Assembly: GCA_046351595.1 (NCBI GenBank)
Contig: JAXLYE010000002.1
Coordinates: 1,426,001-1,490,000, forward strand
Reading direction: 5' to 3'
DNA length: 64,000 bases
Source of the DNA: JAXLYE01 sp046351595
Lineage (GTDB): Bacteria; Myxococcota_A; Polyangia; Palsa-1104; JAEUJZ01
A program made the translations under genes and the position numbers. Numbering within the stretch: position 1 is the first letter of the stretch; each line of letters starts with the position of its first letter. Below the pieces are notes generated by a model. The model did not search any database and was not told the DNA's origin. It saw only the letters and a program-made list of their open reading frames with translations. Below are positions 44,471 through 54,325 of this stretch, one piece after another.

Positions 44471-45904
44471 TCAGACGGTGTCGGGGCAGAGCAGGAAGCG
44501 CGACAGGACGCGCGCCATCAGCTCCGGATCCTCGGCGCCGGCCAGCTCGCGCGCCGAGTGCATGCTCAGCATCGGGCTGCCGACGTCGACGGTCGGCACC
44601 GCCAGCAGCGTCGAGGTGATGGGCCCGATGGTGCTGCCGCAGGCCAGATCCGTGCGGTGCGAGTAGTTCTGCACCGGCACCTTGGCCCGTCGGCACAGCT
44701 CGGTGAACAGGGCCGAGGTGCGGCCGCAGGTCGCGTAGCGCTGGTTGGCGTTCACCTTGATGACCGGGCCGCCGTTGAGCACCGGGCGGTGGTTCACCTC
44801 GTGGCGATCGGGGTAGTTGGGGTGCACCGCGTGCGCCATGTCCGCCGAGGCCACCAGCGAGCCGGCGAGCGCGCGGTGGTAGGCCTCGCGGCCGCCGCCG
44901 TCGCCCCCGGCACGGTCGCTGCCGCCGGCGCTGAGCACGATGCGCTCGAGGATGTGCGGCAGGAGCGGCGAGCCGGCGCCGTGGGCCGTCGAGCTGCCGA
45001 TCTCCTCGTGATCGAACAGCGCCACCAGCGGCACCACGCCGGCCGCGTCGTCGAGGTTCTGCGACGCGCGCAAAAGCGCCGAGAGCGCGGCGTGGCTGGA
45101 GCCGAGGTTGTCGAGCCGCGGCGCGAAGATCAGCTCGTCGTTCAGCCCGGCCCGCGTCGACGGCTGCGAGTCGTGCAGCATGAGCTCGGTGTTGACGATC
45201 GACTCGGCATCGATCGACAGCGCCTGCGCGCACAGCTCGATCAGCCGCCCCGAGAGCCGCTCGGCCTTGCCGTCGGCGAGCCCGAGCAGCGGGGGCAGGT
45301 GCTCCTGGCGGTTGAGCAGCAGGCCCTTCTCGTTGACCTCGCGATCGAGGTGGATCGCGAGCTGCGCCACGCGCAAGAGCGGCCGCTGCAGGCGCACCAG
45401 CCGGCGCACCAGCCGGCCGTCGGCCCCGCGCACGATGACCCGCCCGGCGAGCTGCAGATCGCGATCGAGCCACGAGTTGAGCAGCGGGCTGCCGTAGACC
45501 TCGACGCCGAGCTGCACGTAGCCGTGCTTCTCGTAGAGCGCGCGCGGCTTGAGGCGCAGGTTCGGGCTGTCGGTGTGCGCGCCCACGATTCGGAAGCCGC
45601 GCACGCCGCCGCCGCGCCGCTCGGGCAGCACGAAGGCCAAAAGCGTGCCGTCGCCGGACAGCAGGTAGTGGCCGCCGGGCTGGAGGTCGCGCCAGCTCGC
45701 CTCGGGGTGCAGCTCCCGGAAGCCCGCGGCCGCGAGCTTCGCCGCCGCGCTCGCCGCCGCGTGGAAGGGAGTCGGCGACTCGTCAATGAAGCGGAGCAGG
45801 TCCGAGCACGTGACCGCTGCGTCCTGTTCCAGCGTGCCGCGGGGCGTACCCGCGAGCGAGGAGGTCCCGGGGGGATCAGACGGGAGGTTAGCCTGCGTCG
45901 ACAT
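44471..45904 (-). CDS. apeB: M18 family aminopeptidase
   Basis: This dinuclear zinc aminopeptidase has 477 residues. Family marks in order are FIDESPTPFHAAASA, VGAHTDSPNLRLKP (metal-binding His and catalytic Asp), GSPLLNSWLDRDL, LIFAPRLDNLGSSHAAL, LFDHEEIGSSTAHGAGS (metal and catalytic Glu), and NQRYATCGRTSALF with the late RTDLACGSTIGPI. The first about 30 residues are extra. It is convergent with the beta-helix gene (27-base gap). It likely trims acidic or other peptides in the cytoplasm. Confidence 0.94.
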   Translation of the reverse strand: MSTQANLPSDPPGTSSLAGTPRGTLEQDAAVTCSDLLRFIDESPTPFHAAASAAAKLAAAGFRELHPEASWRDLQPGGHYLLSGDGTLLAFVLPERRGGGVRGFRIVGAHTDSPNLRLKPRALYEKHGYVQLGVEVYGSPLLNSWLDRDLQLAGRVIVRGADGRLVRRLVRLQRPLLRVAQLAIHLDREVNEKGLLLNRQEHLPPLLGLADGKAERLSGRLIELCAQALSIDAESIVNTELMLHDSQPSTRAGLNDELIFAPRLDNLGSSHAALSALLRASQNLDDAAGVVPLVALFDHEEIGSSTAHGAGSPLLPHILERIVLSAGGSDRAGGDGGGREAYHRALAGSLVASADMAHAVHPNYPDRHEVNHRPVLNGGPVIKVNANQRYATCGRTSALFTELCRRAKVPVQNYSHRTDLACGSTIGPITSTLLAVPTVDVGSPMLSMHSARELAGAEDPELMARVLSRFLLCPDTV

Positions 45905-46062
45905 GCCGACGATAATACAATATGTGCAGTAAATTACTCAACTTCCGTGAGTAGCGGAGCCATGTGTCCGCGGGGCAGGGCGGCTCGTCCGACGGGAAAT
46001 TGGCTGCGCACGCCGGGGCGCGGGGCGGGCGCCGGGGTCTTTGCGCCGGATCCGTGTACAAA

Positions 46063-46088
46063 TTTTGTAGACCGGCCGGCCTACAAAA
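46063..46088. promoter_or_regulatory. 26-base near-perfect palindrome
   Basis: TTTTGTAG and CTACAAAA flank a CCGGCCGG core; 12 of 13 base pairs match. It lies 54 bases upstream of the -35 box of the tRNA-Gly promoter and could be an operator for a dimeric regulator or the remains of a terminator hairpin. Confidence 0.5.
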
Positions 46089-46141
46089 AAAGAAGGGCGG
46101 GAGGAAAAAAGCGGGCGGGCCGGGTCCGCGAAAAAAAAGTG

Positions 46142-46169
46142 TTGACCCTGGAAGCGACTTCGATAGACT
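46142..46169 (+). promoter_or_regulatory. Promoter of tRNA-Gly
   Basis: TTGACC (46142-46147), a 16-base spacer and TAGACT (46164-46169) precede the tRNA by about 80 bases. Confidence 0.5.
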
Positions 46170-46250
46170 CCCAACTCGCCTCGCACGACACGAAGAAGTT
46201 CTTGGGCAGTTTTCAAGAAGTTCTCGGCGCGGCTGTTCCGTTGAAAATCT

Positions 46251-46322
46251 GCGGGAGTAACTCAGTGGTAGAGTGCCACCTTGCCAAGGTGGACGTCGCG
46301 GGTTCAAGTCCCGTCTCCCGCT
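46251..46322 (+). tRNA. tRNA-Gly, anticodon GCC
   Basis: The 72-nt cloverleaf has acceptor stem GCGGGAG/CTCCCGC with discriminator T, and anticodon stem CCACC/GGTGG around loop TTGCCAA (anticodon GCC, codon GGC). The T arm is GCGGGTTCAAGTCCCGT. CCA is not encoded. Confidence 0.96.
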
Positions 46323-46338
46323 CTCAAGCTTCGACAAG

Positions 46339-46372
46339 AGGCCAGCCCAACCGGGCTGGCCTTTTTGTTTTT
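46339..46372 (+). terminator. Rho-independent terminator of tRNA-Gly
   Basis: A 10-bp perfect stem (AGGCCAGCCC / GGGCTGGCCT) with an AACC loop is followed by TTTTGTTTTT. Four copies of GCGTCGG (46391-46418) follow just after it. Confidence 0.95.
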
Positions 46373-46468
46373 CTGCTCTTCCGGTGCCGGGCGTCGGGCG
46401 TCGGGCGTCGGGCGTCGGGCGCCCTGGCGCGCCTGGCCGGCTCTACCGACGGTTTCTGTTCTTTGACT

Positions 46469-46546
46469 GCTCGCTTTCCGCGGGCGGTTTCACCGGACAA
46501 ATACTGCCGGACAGATCCTGATAAATACCGGCCCCGCGTATCAGGG
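46469..46546 (+). promoter_or_regulatory. Upstream element of the second kinase gene, shared with 7280-7340
   Basis: GCTTTCCGCG, then GGTTTCACCGGACAAA, then GCCCCGCGTAT repeat in the same order as upstream of the TPR-zincin gene, with a 15-20 base insertion. GATAAA (46520-46525) may be a -10 box. The gap to the kinase start is about 70 bases. Confidence 0.45.
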
Positions 46547-46617
46547 CGCCTCCCCGCTGCGGCGGACCGCGCCCGCCGCGGAACGGAAGCGGCGCAGACC
46601 CGCGCATTGAACCGACG

Positions 46618-48345
<1,728 letters not shown>

Positions 48346-48399
48346 GGCGCGCGCACTTTGCCACGCGGGCGCGGCGGTCCTGGTAGACTGGCGCGCCGT

Positions 48400-48795
48400 A
48401 TGGGTGCTCTACCTCGCCTCGCGATTGTCCCTGCTGCGCTGGCGCTCGGTTTCGGGCTTGGGCTCAGTCTCGGGCTCGGGCTGCTCGGCTGCGGGCAGCC
48501 GCAGCTGGTGAACGAACCGCCGCCGCAGCCCTCGACCGAGCGGCTGCGCCCCGAGGACTGCGACGTCGGCGCCGAGCTGTACCGCCAGCGCCTGGAGCTG
48601 CCGCCGCGCGCCGGCTCGGTCGTCAGCAACCGCTCGCTGGCGCCGCCGCCGCCCGAGGAGCAGGCGCGGCGCCTGGCCGAGTTCGTGATGCTGTGCCGGC
48701 GCGATCTGGTCGGCCGCGTGCGCCGCCTGATCGTGCGCTGCTGGAGCGACGCTCCCGACGCGGAGACGCTGCAGTCCTGCAACCAGCGCTTCTGA
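48400..48795 (+). CDS. Small lipoprotein of unknown function
   Basis: The 131-residue protein begins at ATG 48400. ALALGFGLGLSLGLGLLGC is a lipoprotein signal made largely of alternating Gly and Leu. The mature part is short, with CDVGAELYRQRLELP, a helix ARRLAEFVMLCRRDLVG, and C-terminal LIVRCWSDAPDAETLQSCNQ. The four Cys residues could pair in the periplasm. It lies 54 bases after the kinase gene and may share its transcript. Confidence 0.75.
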   Translation: MGALPRLAIVPAALALGFGLGLSLGLGLLGCGQPQLVNEPPPQPSTERLRPEDCDVGAELYRQRLELPPRAGSVVSNRSLAPPPPEEQARRLAEFVMLCRRDLVGRVRRLIVRCWSDAPDAETLQSCNQRF

Positions 48796-48825
48796 CCGGG
48801 CTGCATCCCGCCACCGCCGGCCATC

Positions 48826-48891
48826 GGCCAGGAAACGGCCAGACAACGGCCAGAAAACGGCCAGAAAACGGCCAGACAACGGCCACAAAAA
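48826..48891 (+). repeat. Six 11-bp tandem repeats with phased A tracts
   Basis: Six copies of GGCCAGAAAAC (varying to GGCCAGACAAC and GGCCAGGAAAC, the last slightly longer) lie directly upstream of the oxidoreductase gene. The period is close to one DNA turn. Confidence 0.95.
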
Positions 48892-48911
48892 CCGACAGAA
48901 AGAAGACGTCG

Positions 48912-49970
48912 ATGTCGACCCAGGACATAAAGCACGAGCAGGGCACCGAGCGCATGATGCGGGCCGCGGTCCTCGAGAAGACGAGCGCGGACGGCTCCGG
49001 CGTGCACGTGCGCGACTGGCCGGCGCGCCGCCCCGGGGCGGGCGAGGTCGCGGTGGCGCTCAAGGCCGCGGCGCTGAACCGCCGCGACTACTGGATCAGC
49101 GTCGGCAAGTACGCCGACATCCGCACCCCGAGCGTGCTCGGCTCCGACGGCGCCGGCGTCATCATCGAGGTCGGCGCCGGCGTGCGCGAGGGCCTGCTCG
49201 GGCAGGAGGTGCTGATCAACCCGAGCCTCGGCTGGGGCAGCTCGCCCGAGGCGCAGGGCGACGGCTACCGCATCCTCGGCATGCCCGACGAGGGCACCTT
49301 CGCCGAGCGGGTCGTGGTGCCGGTGACGCAGGTCGCGCGCAAGCCCGAGCACCTGAGCTGGGTCGAGGCGGCGGCGCTGCCGCTGGCGGGCCTGACCGCG
49401 TTCCGGGCGCTGTGCGTGCGCGGCGGCCTCTTGCCGGGCGAGACCGTGCTGATCCCGGGCATCGGCAGCGGCGTGTCGACCCTGGTGCTGATGCTGGCGC
49501 GGCACCTGGGCGCGCGCTGCCTGGTCACTTCGTCGAGCCCGGCCAAGCTGGCGGCGGCGCGCGAGCTCGGCGCCGAGTACGGGGCGCTGTACACCGACGC
49601 CGACTGGGACAAGCAGCTCATGCGCCACCTCGGCGGCGCCACCTGTGACCTCGCCGTCGACGGCGCCGGCGGCGACAGCTGGGCGCGCTGCGTCAACGTG
49701 CTGCGCCCCGGCGGGCGCCTGGTGAGCTACGGCGCGACCGCGGGCCTTTCGCAGCTCGACCTGCGCAAGCACTTCTGGAAGCAGCTCAACATCCTCGGCT
49801 CGACCATGGGCAGCGAGCGCGACTTCGCCCAGATGGTGGCGCTGGTCGACGCCGGCAAGCTGCGGCCGCGGGTCGACTCGGTGGTGCCGCTGGCGCAGGC
49901 CGGCGAGGCGCTCGGCCGCATGGGGCACGGCGAGCACATGGGCAAGCTCGTGCTCCGCATCGCGGAGTGA
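48912..49970 (+). CDS. Zinc-type alcohol dehydrogenase/quinone oxidoreductase (MDR family)
   Basis: This medium-chain dehydrogenase/reductase has 352 residues. The GroES-like N-terminal domain has ALNRRDYWISVGKYADI and LGSDGAGVIIEVGAGV, and the Rossmann domain has ETVLIPGIGSGVSTLVLMLA with LGARCLVTSSSPAKLAAAREL. GDS and PGGRLVSYGATAG lie near the cofactor site. The Cys/His zinc ligands of true alcohol dehydrogenases are not evident (RRDY in place of CGSD), so a zinc-independent NADPH reductase is likely. ATG 48957 (MRAAVLEK) is a typical family start and may be the real one. Confidence 0.88.
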   Translation: MSTQDIKHEQGTERMMRAAVLEKTSADGSGVHVRDWPARRPGAGEVAVALKAAALNRRDYWISVGKYADIRTPSVLGSDGAGVIIEVGAGVREGLLGQEVLINPSLGWGSSPEAQGDGYRILGMPDEGTFAERVVVPVTQVARKPEHLSWVEAAALPLAGLTAFRALCVRGGLLPGETVLIPGIGSGVSTLVLMLARHLGARCLVTSSSPAKLAAARELGAEYGALYTDADWDKQLMRHLGGATCDLAVDGAGGDSWARCVNVLRPGGRLVSYGATAGLSQLDLRKHFWKQLNILGSTMGSERDFAQMVALVDAGKLRPRVDSVVPLAQAGEALGRMGHGEHMGKLVLRIAE

Positions 49971-49992
49971 CGAGCGGCCTGGCTGCTCTCCG

Positions 49993-50145
49993 CTAGCTGC
50001 GCGTGGCCTTGGGCGGGCGCGGCGGGGCGCCGGCCGGCTGGCCGGGCTGGGACTGCGCCTGCGCCGGCTGTCCAGAAGCGGCTTCCATCTCTTTGCGGCG
50101 CTTGTAGCGCTCGAGGGCGGCGACCAGATCTGCGAAGGGAATCAT
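49993..50145 (-). CDS. Possible 50-residue protein
   Basis: A short open frame in the 418-base gap before dnaB reads MIPFADLVAALERYKRRKEM, then a Pro/Gln/Ala-rich tail ending PPKATRS. The first 20 residues form a plausible amphipathic helix. There is no strong ribosome site, and I do not recognise the protein. The rest of the gap holds only the dnaB upstream region. Confidence 0.4.
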   Translation of the reverse strand: MIPFADLVAALERYKRRKEMEAASGQPAQAQSQPGQPAGAPPRPPKATRS

Positions 50146-50388
50146 GGCTTGAGGATAGCCCGCAAAGGCCCCCGCGGTAAAGCCCGCTCAGCGACGGGAA
50201 ACCGGGACCGCTGGGCCGCCAAAAAGTGCCGCCGTGGCGCGCGGTTAGGGCCGCCGGTCCCCGGCCGCCGCAGCTGCCTGCAGCCGGCCGCCGATCGGGG
50301 CCAGCCCGGGTCGCCGCCGGCGACGCGTCGGGCGCCTCGGCGTCGGTGGAGCGTGACACGGTGCGGCAAGAACGACTAAGGTGCCGCC

Positions 50389-51864
50389 GTGACAACGAAG
50401 CGCTATGAGGCCGGGGGGCAAAGGCCGGATTACAGCCCCGGGGGTCACGGAGGCTCTGGGGCCGCCGTCCACTCCCAGCCGCCGATCGCGATGCCGACGG
50501 GCGGCCGCGTGCCGCCGAGCAGCCGCGACGCCGAAGAGTCGGTGATCGGCGGCGTGCTGTTCTCGGGCCGCGCCATCACCCTCGTCGCGGACCTGCTCAT
50601 CCCCGACGACTTCTACGACATCAAGCACGAGGCCATCTTCGCCGCGATGCTCGAGCTCGATCAGCGCTCGCAGCCCATCGACCTGATCACGGTGGCCGAG
50701 CAGATGCGCGCCAGCGGCACGCTGAGCAAGCTCGCCGCGGTCGGCAGCGAGGCCTTCCTGGCGGAGCTCGCGAACAAGGTCGCCACCGTCGAGAACATCG
50801 TGCACCACGCCGGCATCGTGCGGTCGATGTCGACCAAGCGCCGCCTGATCCGCGCCTCAAGCAGCATCGCCGAGAAGGGCTACAACCCCGACCTCGAGGC
50901 CGACAAGTACATCGACCAGGCGCAGCAGGCGGTGTTCGAGATCTCCAGCCGCTCGAACCGCCAGAGCTACGAGGCGGTGCGCAAGGTCCTGCACACCGCG
51001 ATCAAGGCCCTGGAGCAGCGCTTCTCGCGCAAGGAGGCGATCACCGGCGTCGGCACCGACTATACGAAGTTTGACGAGATGACCGCCGGCATGCAGCCCG
51101 GTGACCTCATCATCATCGCCGCGCGCCCCTCGATGGGGAAGACGTCGTTCGTCATGAACTGCGCCCAGAACGCCGCGCTCAACCACAACGTGCCGACGCT
51201 GGTGTTCTCGCTCGAGATGTCCAAGGAGTCGCTGATCGAGCGTGTGCTGTGCTGCGAGGCGCGCATCGACGCGCAGAAGCTGCGCACCGGCATGCTCGAG
51301 ACGCGCGACTGGATCAACATCACCAAGGCCGCCTCGCGCGTCGCCGAGGCGCCGATGTGGATCGACGACGGCGGCTCGCCGACGCTGATGGAGATCCGCT
51401 CGAAGTGCCGGCGCTGGCGCTCGGACAGCTCGATCTTCCCCAAGGGCATCGAGCAGCACGGCCTCGTGGTCATCGACTACCTGCAGCTCGTCCACGGCAG
51501 CTCGGCCGGCGCCTCGGAGAGCCGCGAGCGCGAGATCAGCGAGATCTCCCGCGGCTTGAAGGCGCTGGCCAAGGAGCTGCGCGTGCCCGTGGTCGCCCTG
51601 TCGCAGCTTAACCGCTCGGTCGAGTCGCGCGCCGACAAGCGGCCCATGCCGTCGGACCTGCGCGAGTCCGGCGCCATCGAGCAGGACGCGGACCTCATCT
51701 GCTTCATCTACCGCGACGAGGTCTACAACAAGGAGACGCCCGACCGCGGCGTCGCCGAGATCATCATCGGCAAGCAGCGCAACGGCCCCACCGGCACCGT
51801 GCGCCTGGCGTTCTTCAACCAGTACACGCGCTTCGAGAACCTGGCCGAAGACCGCGTCGACTGA
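50389..51864 (+). CDS. dnaB: Replicative DNA helicase DnaB
   Basis: DnaB (491 residues) unwinds DNA at the replication fork. A Gly-rich tail of about 40 residues comes first. The N-terminal domain (about 44-150) begins SSRDAEESVIGGVLFSG, and the RecA-like domain carries GVGTDYTKFDEMTAGMQPGD, Walker A RPSMGKTSF (about 246) and SLEMSKE. It continues with the Walker B VVIDYLQL and LSQLNRSVESRADKRP with SDLRESGAIEQDAD. The start is GTG 50389. No intein is present. The neighbours are not replication genes. Confidence 0.96.
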   Translation: MTTKRYEAGGQRPDYSPGGHGGSGAAVHSQPPIAMPTGGRVPPSSRDAEESVIGGVLFSGRAITLVADLLIPDDFYDIKHEAIFAAMLELDQRSQPIDLITVAEQMRASGTLSKLAAVGSEAFLAELANKVATVENIVHHAGIVRSMSTKRRLIRASSSIAEKGYNPDLEADKYIDQAQQAVFEISSRSNRQSYEAVRKVLHTAIKALEQRFSRKEAITGVGTDYTKFDEMTAGMQPGDLIIIAARPSMGKTSFVMNCAQNAALNHNVPTLVFSLEMSKESLIERVLCCEARIDAQKLRTGMLETRDWINITKAASRVAEAPMWIDDGGSPTLMEIRSKCRRWRSDSSIFPKGIEQHGLVVIDYLQLVHGSSAGASESREREISEISRGLKALAKELRVPVVALSQLNRSVESRADKRPMPSDLRESGAIEQDADLICFIYRDEVYNKETPDRGVAEIIIGKQRNGPTGTVRLAFFNQYTRFENLAEDRVD

Positions 51865-52382
51865 GGCCGCGGGCCGCCTGCTGAGCCGTCGCCGTCGCGA
51901 CGATGAGGGCGCGCCCGTGTGCCCGGGTGACACGCTGCGCGCGCCCCGCCCAGCGCCGCCTCTTAGTCGCTGAGCGCGGCGGGTGTGCGGCCTTGCCCCG
52001 ATCGCCGCGATGCGCCGCCACGGCTGGGCTGGGGCTCAGCCTTACGCATCTGTACGGCGACGGCCCTCGCTGCGGCCGCGGCCGTGCCGGGCCACGGTCG
52101 CTCTGTGTCCCTTGGCACAGAAGATGGAGTGGGCGGCACAGCCTCTCGCCTCTCTTCTCGCGCTCTTTCGCACCAGGTCGGGCACCAGGCCGGGCACCAG
52201 CCAGGCAGCGGGCCAGGCACCAGGCCGGGCCCCAGGTCCGGACCGGGGCCGCGCGCCGCCTGCGCGCCTGCGGCTCGACGGCCCGGACCGCGGTCGGGGG
52301 AGCGCCAACGTCGCCACCGAGGTCTGTCTGCGCGCCGACGCGGCCCCGCCTGCGCCCGCGCGCGAGCCACAGGAGGAGTCTC
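51865..52382. other. Gene-free region before the BON protein gene
   Basis: The BON protein frame is open through most of this stretch, but the sequence lacks coding character and a strong AGGAGG lies just before ATG 52383. Short direct repeats of CACCAGG type occur at 52171-52235. I see no clear promoter. Confidence 0.5.
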
Positions 52383-53390
52383 ATGCACAGCCAGAAGGGT
52401 CGCAGCCGTGAAGATCGTCGCTTCTCGAACCCGAACAGCCGCTCGGACTACGGCTCCGGCCGCGACTCCTTCCGCGGCTCCGACCGCGACCGCAGCAACG
52501 ACCGCTACAGCCAGAGCGGCTCCGGCAACAGCGACTTCGGCCCCGGCGTCAGCGACCGCTGGATCCAGGACCGCGGCCGCGGCTACGGCAACGAGGAGCG
52601 CTACGGCCAGAGCTACGGCCAGAACCGCGGCATCGACGACCGCACCCGGAACCCCTGGGGCCGCGGCGAAGACCGGAGCCCCGGCTATGGCGGCCCCGGC
52701 TACGGCAGCCCCGGCTACGGCCCTGAAGATCGCCACGGCCAGAGCTACGGCCCGGCGAGCCGCGGCGGCTACGGCCGCGACGAAGGCAGCGAGCGCGGCG
52801 TCGCCCGCGCCGACCTGAACGACGTGTCGCAGAGCTCGGGGGGCGCGGGCAGCCGCGGCGTGTGGCAAAAGGAGCACGAGGGCGCGTTCGCCTCGGTGTC
52901 GCGCGGCGGCTTCCTGCTGGATCAGCGCGGCTATGGCCCGGACGAGTACGACCGCAACAACTACGGCGGCGCCTACACCGGCGGCTTCAGCCCGGCCGAG
53001 CGCGAGTTCTCCGGCAAGGGCCCCAAGGGCTACGTCCGCTCCGACGAGCGCATCCGCGAGGACGTGTGCGAGCGCCTGTCCGAGGGGCACCTCGACGCCA
53101 GCGACATCGACGTGCAGGTCAAGGACGGCGAGGTCACCCTGGTCGGCCAGGTTTCCGACCGCCGCACCAAGCGCCTCGTCGAGGAGCTGCTCGACCCCAT
53201 CAAGGGCATCAAGGACGTCGAGAACAAGCTGAAGGTCCGCATGGCCACCGGCCGCAGCGACGCCGACAAGCTCGGGGGCCAGAAGCCCGAGGGCCAGAAG
53301 CCCGAGGGCCAGAAGCCCGCCGAGCCGCAGCGCACGAGCGACAACGGCAAGAGCGACCTCCCGAAGCTGAGCGGCGGCGCCCGGGCCTGA
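52383..53390 (+). CDS. BON-domain protein with long Gly/Arg/Tyr-rich N-terminus
   Basis: The 335-residue protein has no signal peptide. Residues 1-210 are low-complexity, rich in Gly, Ser, Arg, Asp and Tyr (for example GYGGPGYGSPGYGPEDRHG). A BON domain follows (about 218-292): RSDERIREDVCERLSEGHLD, VQVKDGEVTLVGQVSDRRTK, then KGIKDVENKLKV. A short GQKPE repeat ends it. Relatives with the same architecture occur in proteobacteria and are linked to osmotic or envelope stress by family membership only. The ribosome site AGGAGG is strong. It converges on the next gene (10-base gap). Confidence 0.85.
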   Translation: MHSQKGRSREDRRFSNPNSRSDYGSGRDSFRGSDRDRSNDRYSQSGSGNSDFGPGVSDRWIQDRGRGYGNEERYGQSYGQNRGIDDRTRNPWGRGEDRSPGYGGPGYGSPGYGPEDRHGQSYGPASRGGYGRDEGSERGVARADLNDVSQSSGGAGSRGVWQKEHEGAFASVSRGGFLLDQRGYGPDEYDRNNYGGAYTGGFSPAEREFSGKGPKGYVRSDERIREDVCERLSEGHLDASDIDVQVKDGEVTLVGQVSDRRTKRLVEELLDPIKGIKDVENKLKVRMATGRSDADKLGGQKPEGQKPEGQKPAEPQRTSDNGKSDLPKLSGGARA

Positions 53391-53400
53391 GCGGCAGCCC

Positions 53401-54183
53401 CTACGGGCTCGGCGGCGTCGGCGGCGTCGGCGGCTCGTCCGGCTTGTCGCCGCCCGCGCTCGAGCTGTACAGGGCGCTGAGCTCGAAGGCGCGGGCGAGG
53501 TCCGGCTGCCCGAGCGCCTGCGCCGCGGCCCGCGCCGCCCGCCGCGCCCGCCGCACCAGCTCGACGATGTAGCCGTCGAGCAGGTCCATCTGCTCGGTGA
53601 CGTCGGTGGTGTCGCTGCTCGCCGGCAGCGAGGTCACGACCGAGGCAATCCCGGCCTGCGCGGCCTTGAGCGCGGCCACCGCGGCCGGGCCGCCGCGCGT
53701 CTTGGCCAGCGCCGCCACGTCCTTGCCGCCGAGCGCCCGCTCGAGCTGGCCGAGCTGCTCGGACAGGCTCTGGCTGTCGCTGCCGGCCGAGCGGGTGTGC
53801 ACGAGCACGCTGCCCAGGGCCGGGGCCGCGGCGTCCCCGCTGTCGAGCAGCTCGCTCTCGACGGCCTGCAGCACGGCGCGGGCCTGCTGGCGGGCGCGCT
53901 TGCCGGCGCGGATCGCCGCCTCAAAGGCCGCCGCGGTCTGCCGGCGGCCGGCGCGGCGATCCTCTCGCCCGCTGCTCTTCTTCACGAGCTCGTCCTGCGC
54001 CGCCGCGAGCGCGTCCGCATCCTTCTGGACAAAGCCAAAGTCCCCGACCTGCTTGCCGTAGCGCGCAAAGCCCTGCAGCGTCAGCGCGGCCTGGCGCAGC
54101 GTGTCCGTGGAGCTGTACTGCTTGCCCACCCGGATGAAAGCGAGCCGCCGCTCGGCGGTGAGCTTGGACAGATCGAGGGCCAT
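53401..54183 (-). CDS. Helical protein of unknown function
   Basis: I do not recognise this 260-residue protein. It is almost entirely helical and Ala-rich, with a Lys/Arg-rich centre (AAIRAGKRARQQARAVLQAV) and a second basic helix (LVRRARRAARAAAQALG). A Pro-rich tail ends it. ATG 54183 has AAGGAGGA just upstream, so the longer frame to 54255 is not used. Coiled-coil or toxin-like features are not obvious. It is host-like in base composition and forms the left neighbour of the lower-G+C island. Confidence 0.72.
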   Translation of the reverse strand: MALDLSKLTAERRLAFIRVGKQYSSTDTLRQAALTLQGFARYGKQVGDFGFVQKDADALAAAQDELVKKSSGREDRRAGRRQTAAAFEAAIRAGKRARQQARAVLQAVESELLDSGDAAAPALGSVLVHTRSAGSDSQSLSEQLGQLERALGGKDVAALAKTRGGPAAVAALKAAQAGIASVVTSLPASSDTTDVTEQMDLLDGYIVELVRRARRAARAAAQALGQPDLARAFELSALYSSSAGGDKPDEPPTPPTPPSP

Positions 54184-54325
54184 CGGTTCCTCCTTGGGAT
54201 GTGTAGGGGAGGGCCATACTTTACACGAGGCCCGGACGGCATCCATCGGGTTCAAGGAGAGGATCTTGCCTGGTGCGAAATCTCATGGGATGGCAATTGG
54301 AGCGACGGTGTGATAGCGATTCGCA

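Larger units (their letters stand above)
45905..46250. other. A/T-richer intergenic region upstream of tRNA-Gly
   Basis: There is no gene here. The region is less G+C-rich than its surroundings, with several A runs (46085-46139), a 26-base near-palindrome and the promoter of tRNA-Gly. An ORF on the opposite strand that reads through the tRNA is spurious. Confidence 0.6.

Noticed and set aside
45888..46337. Minus-strand ORF reading RRDLNPRRPPWQGGTLPLSYSRR
   Set aside because: It is the antisense translation of tRNA-Gly, a well-known false ORF type.
52100..52135. Sigma-54 site at TTGGCACAGAAG
   Set aside because: The -12 element (TTGC) is absent at the required spacing.
51903..52382. Upstream coding extension of the BON protein
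   Set aside because: It is open frame only, with no coding character, and a strong AGGAGG stands before 52383.
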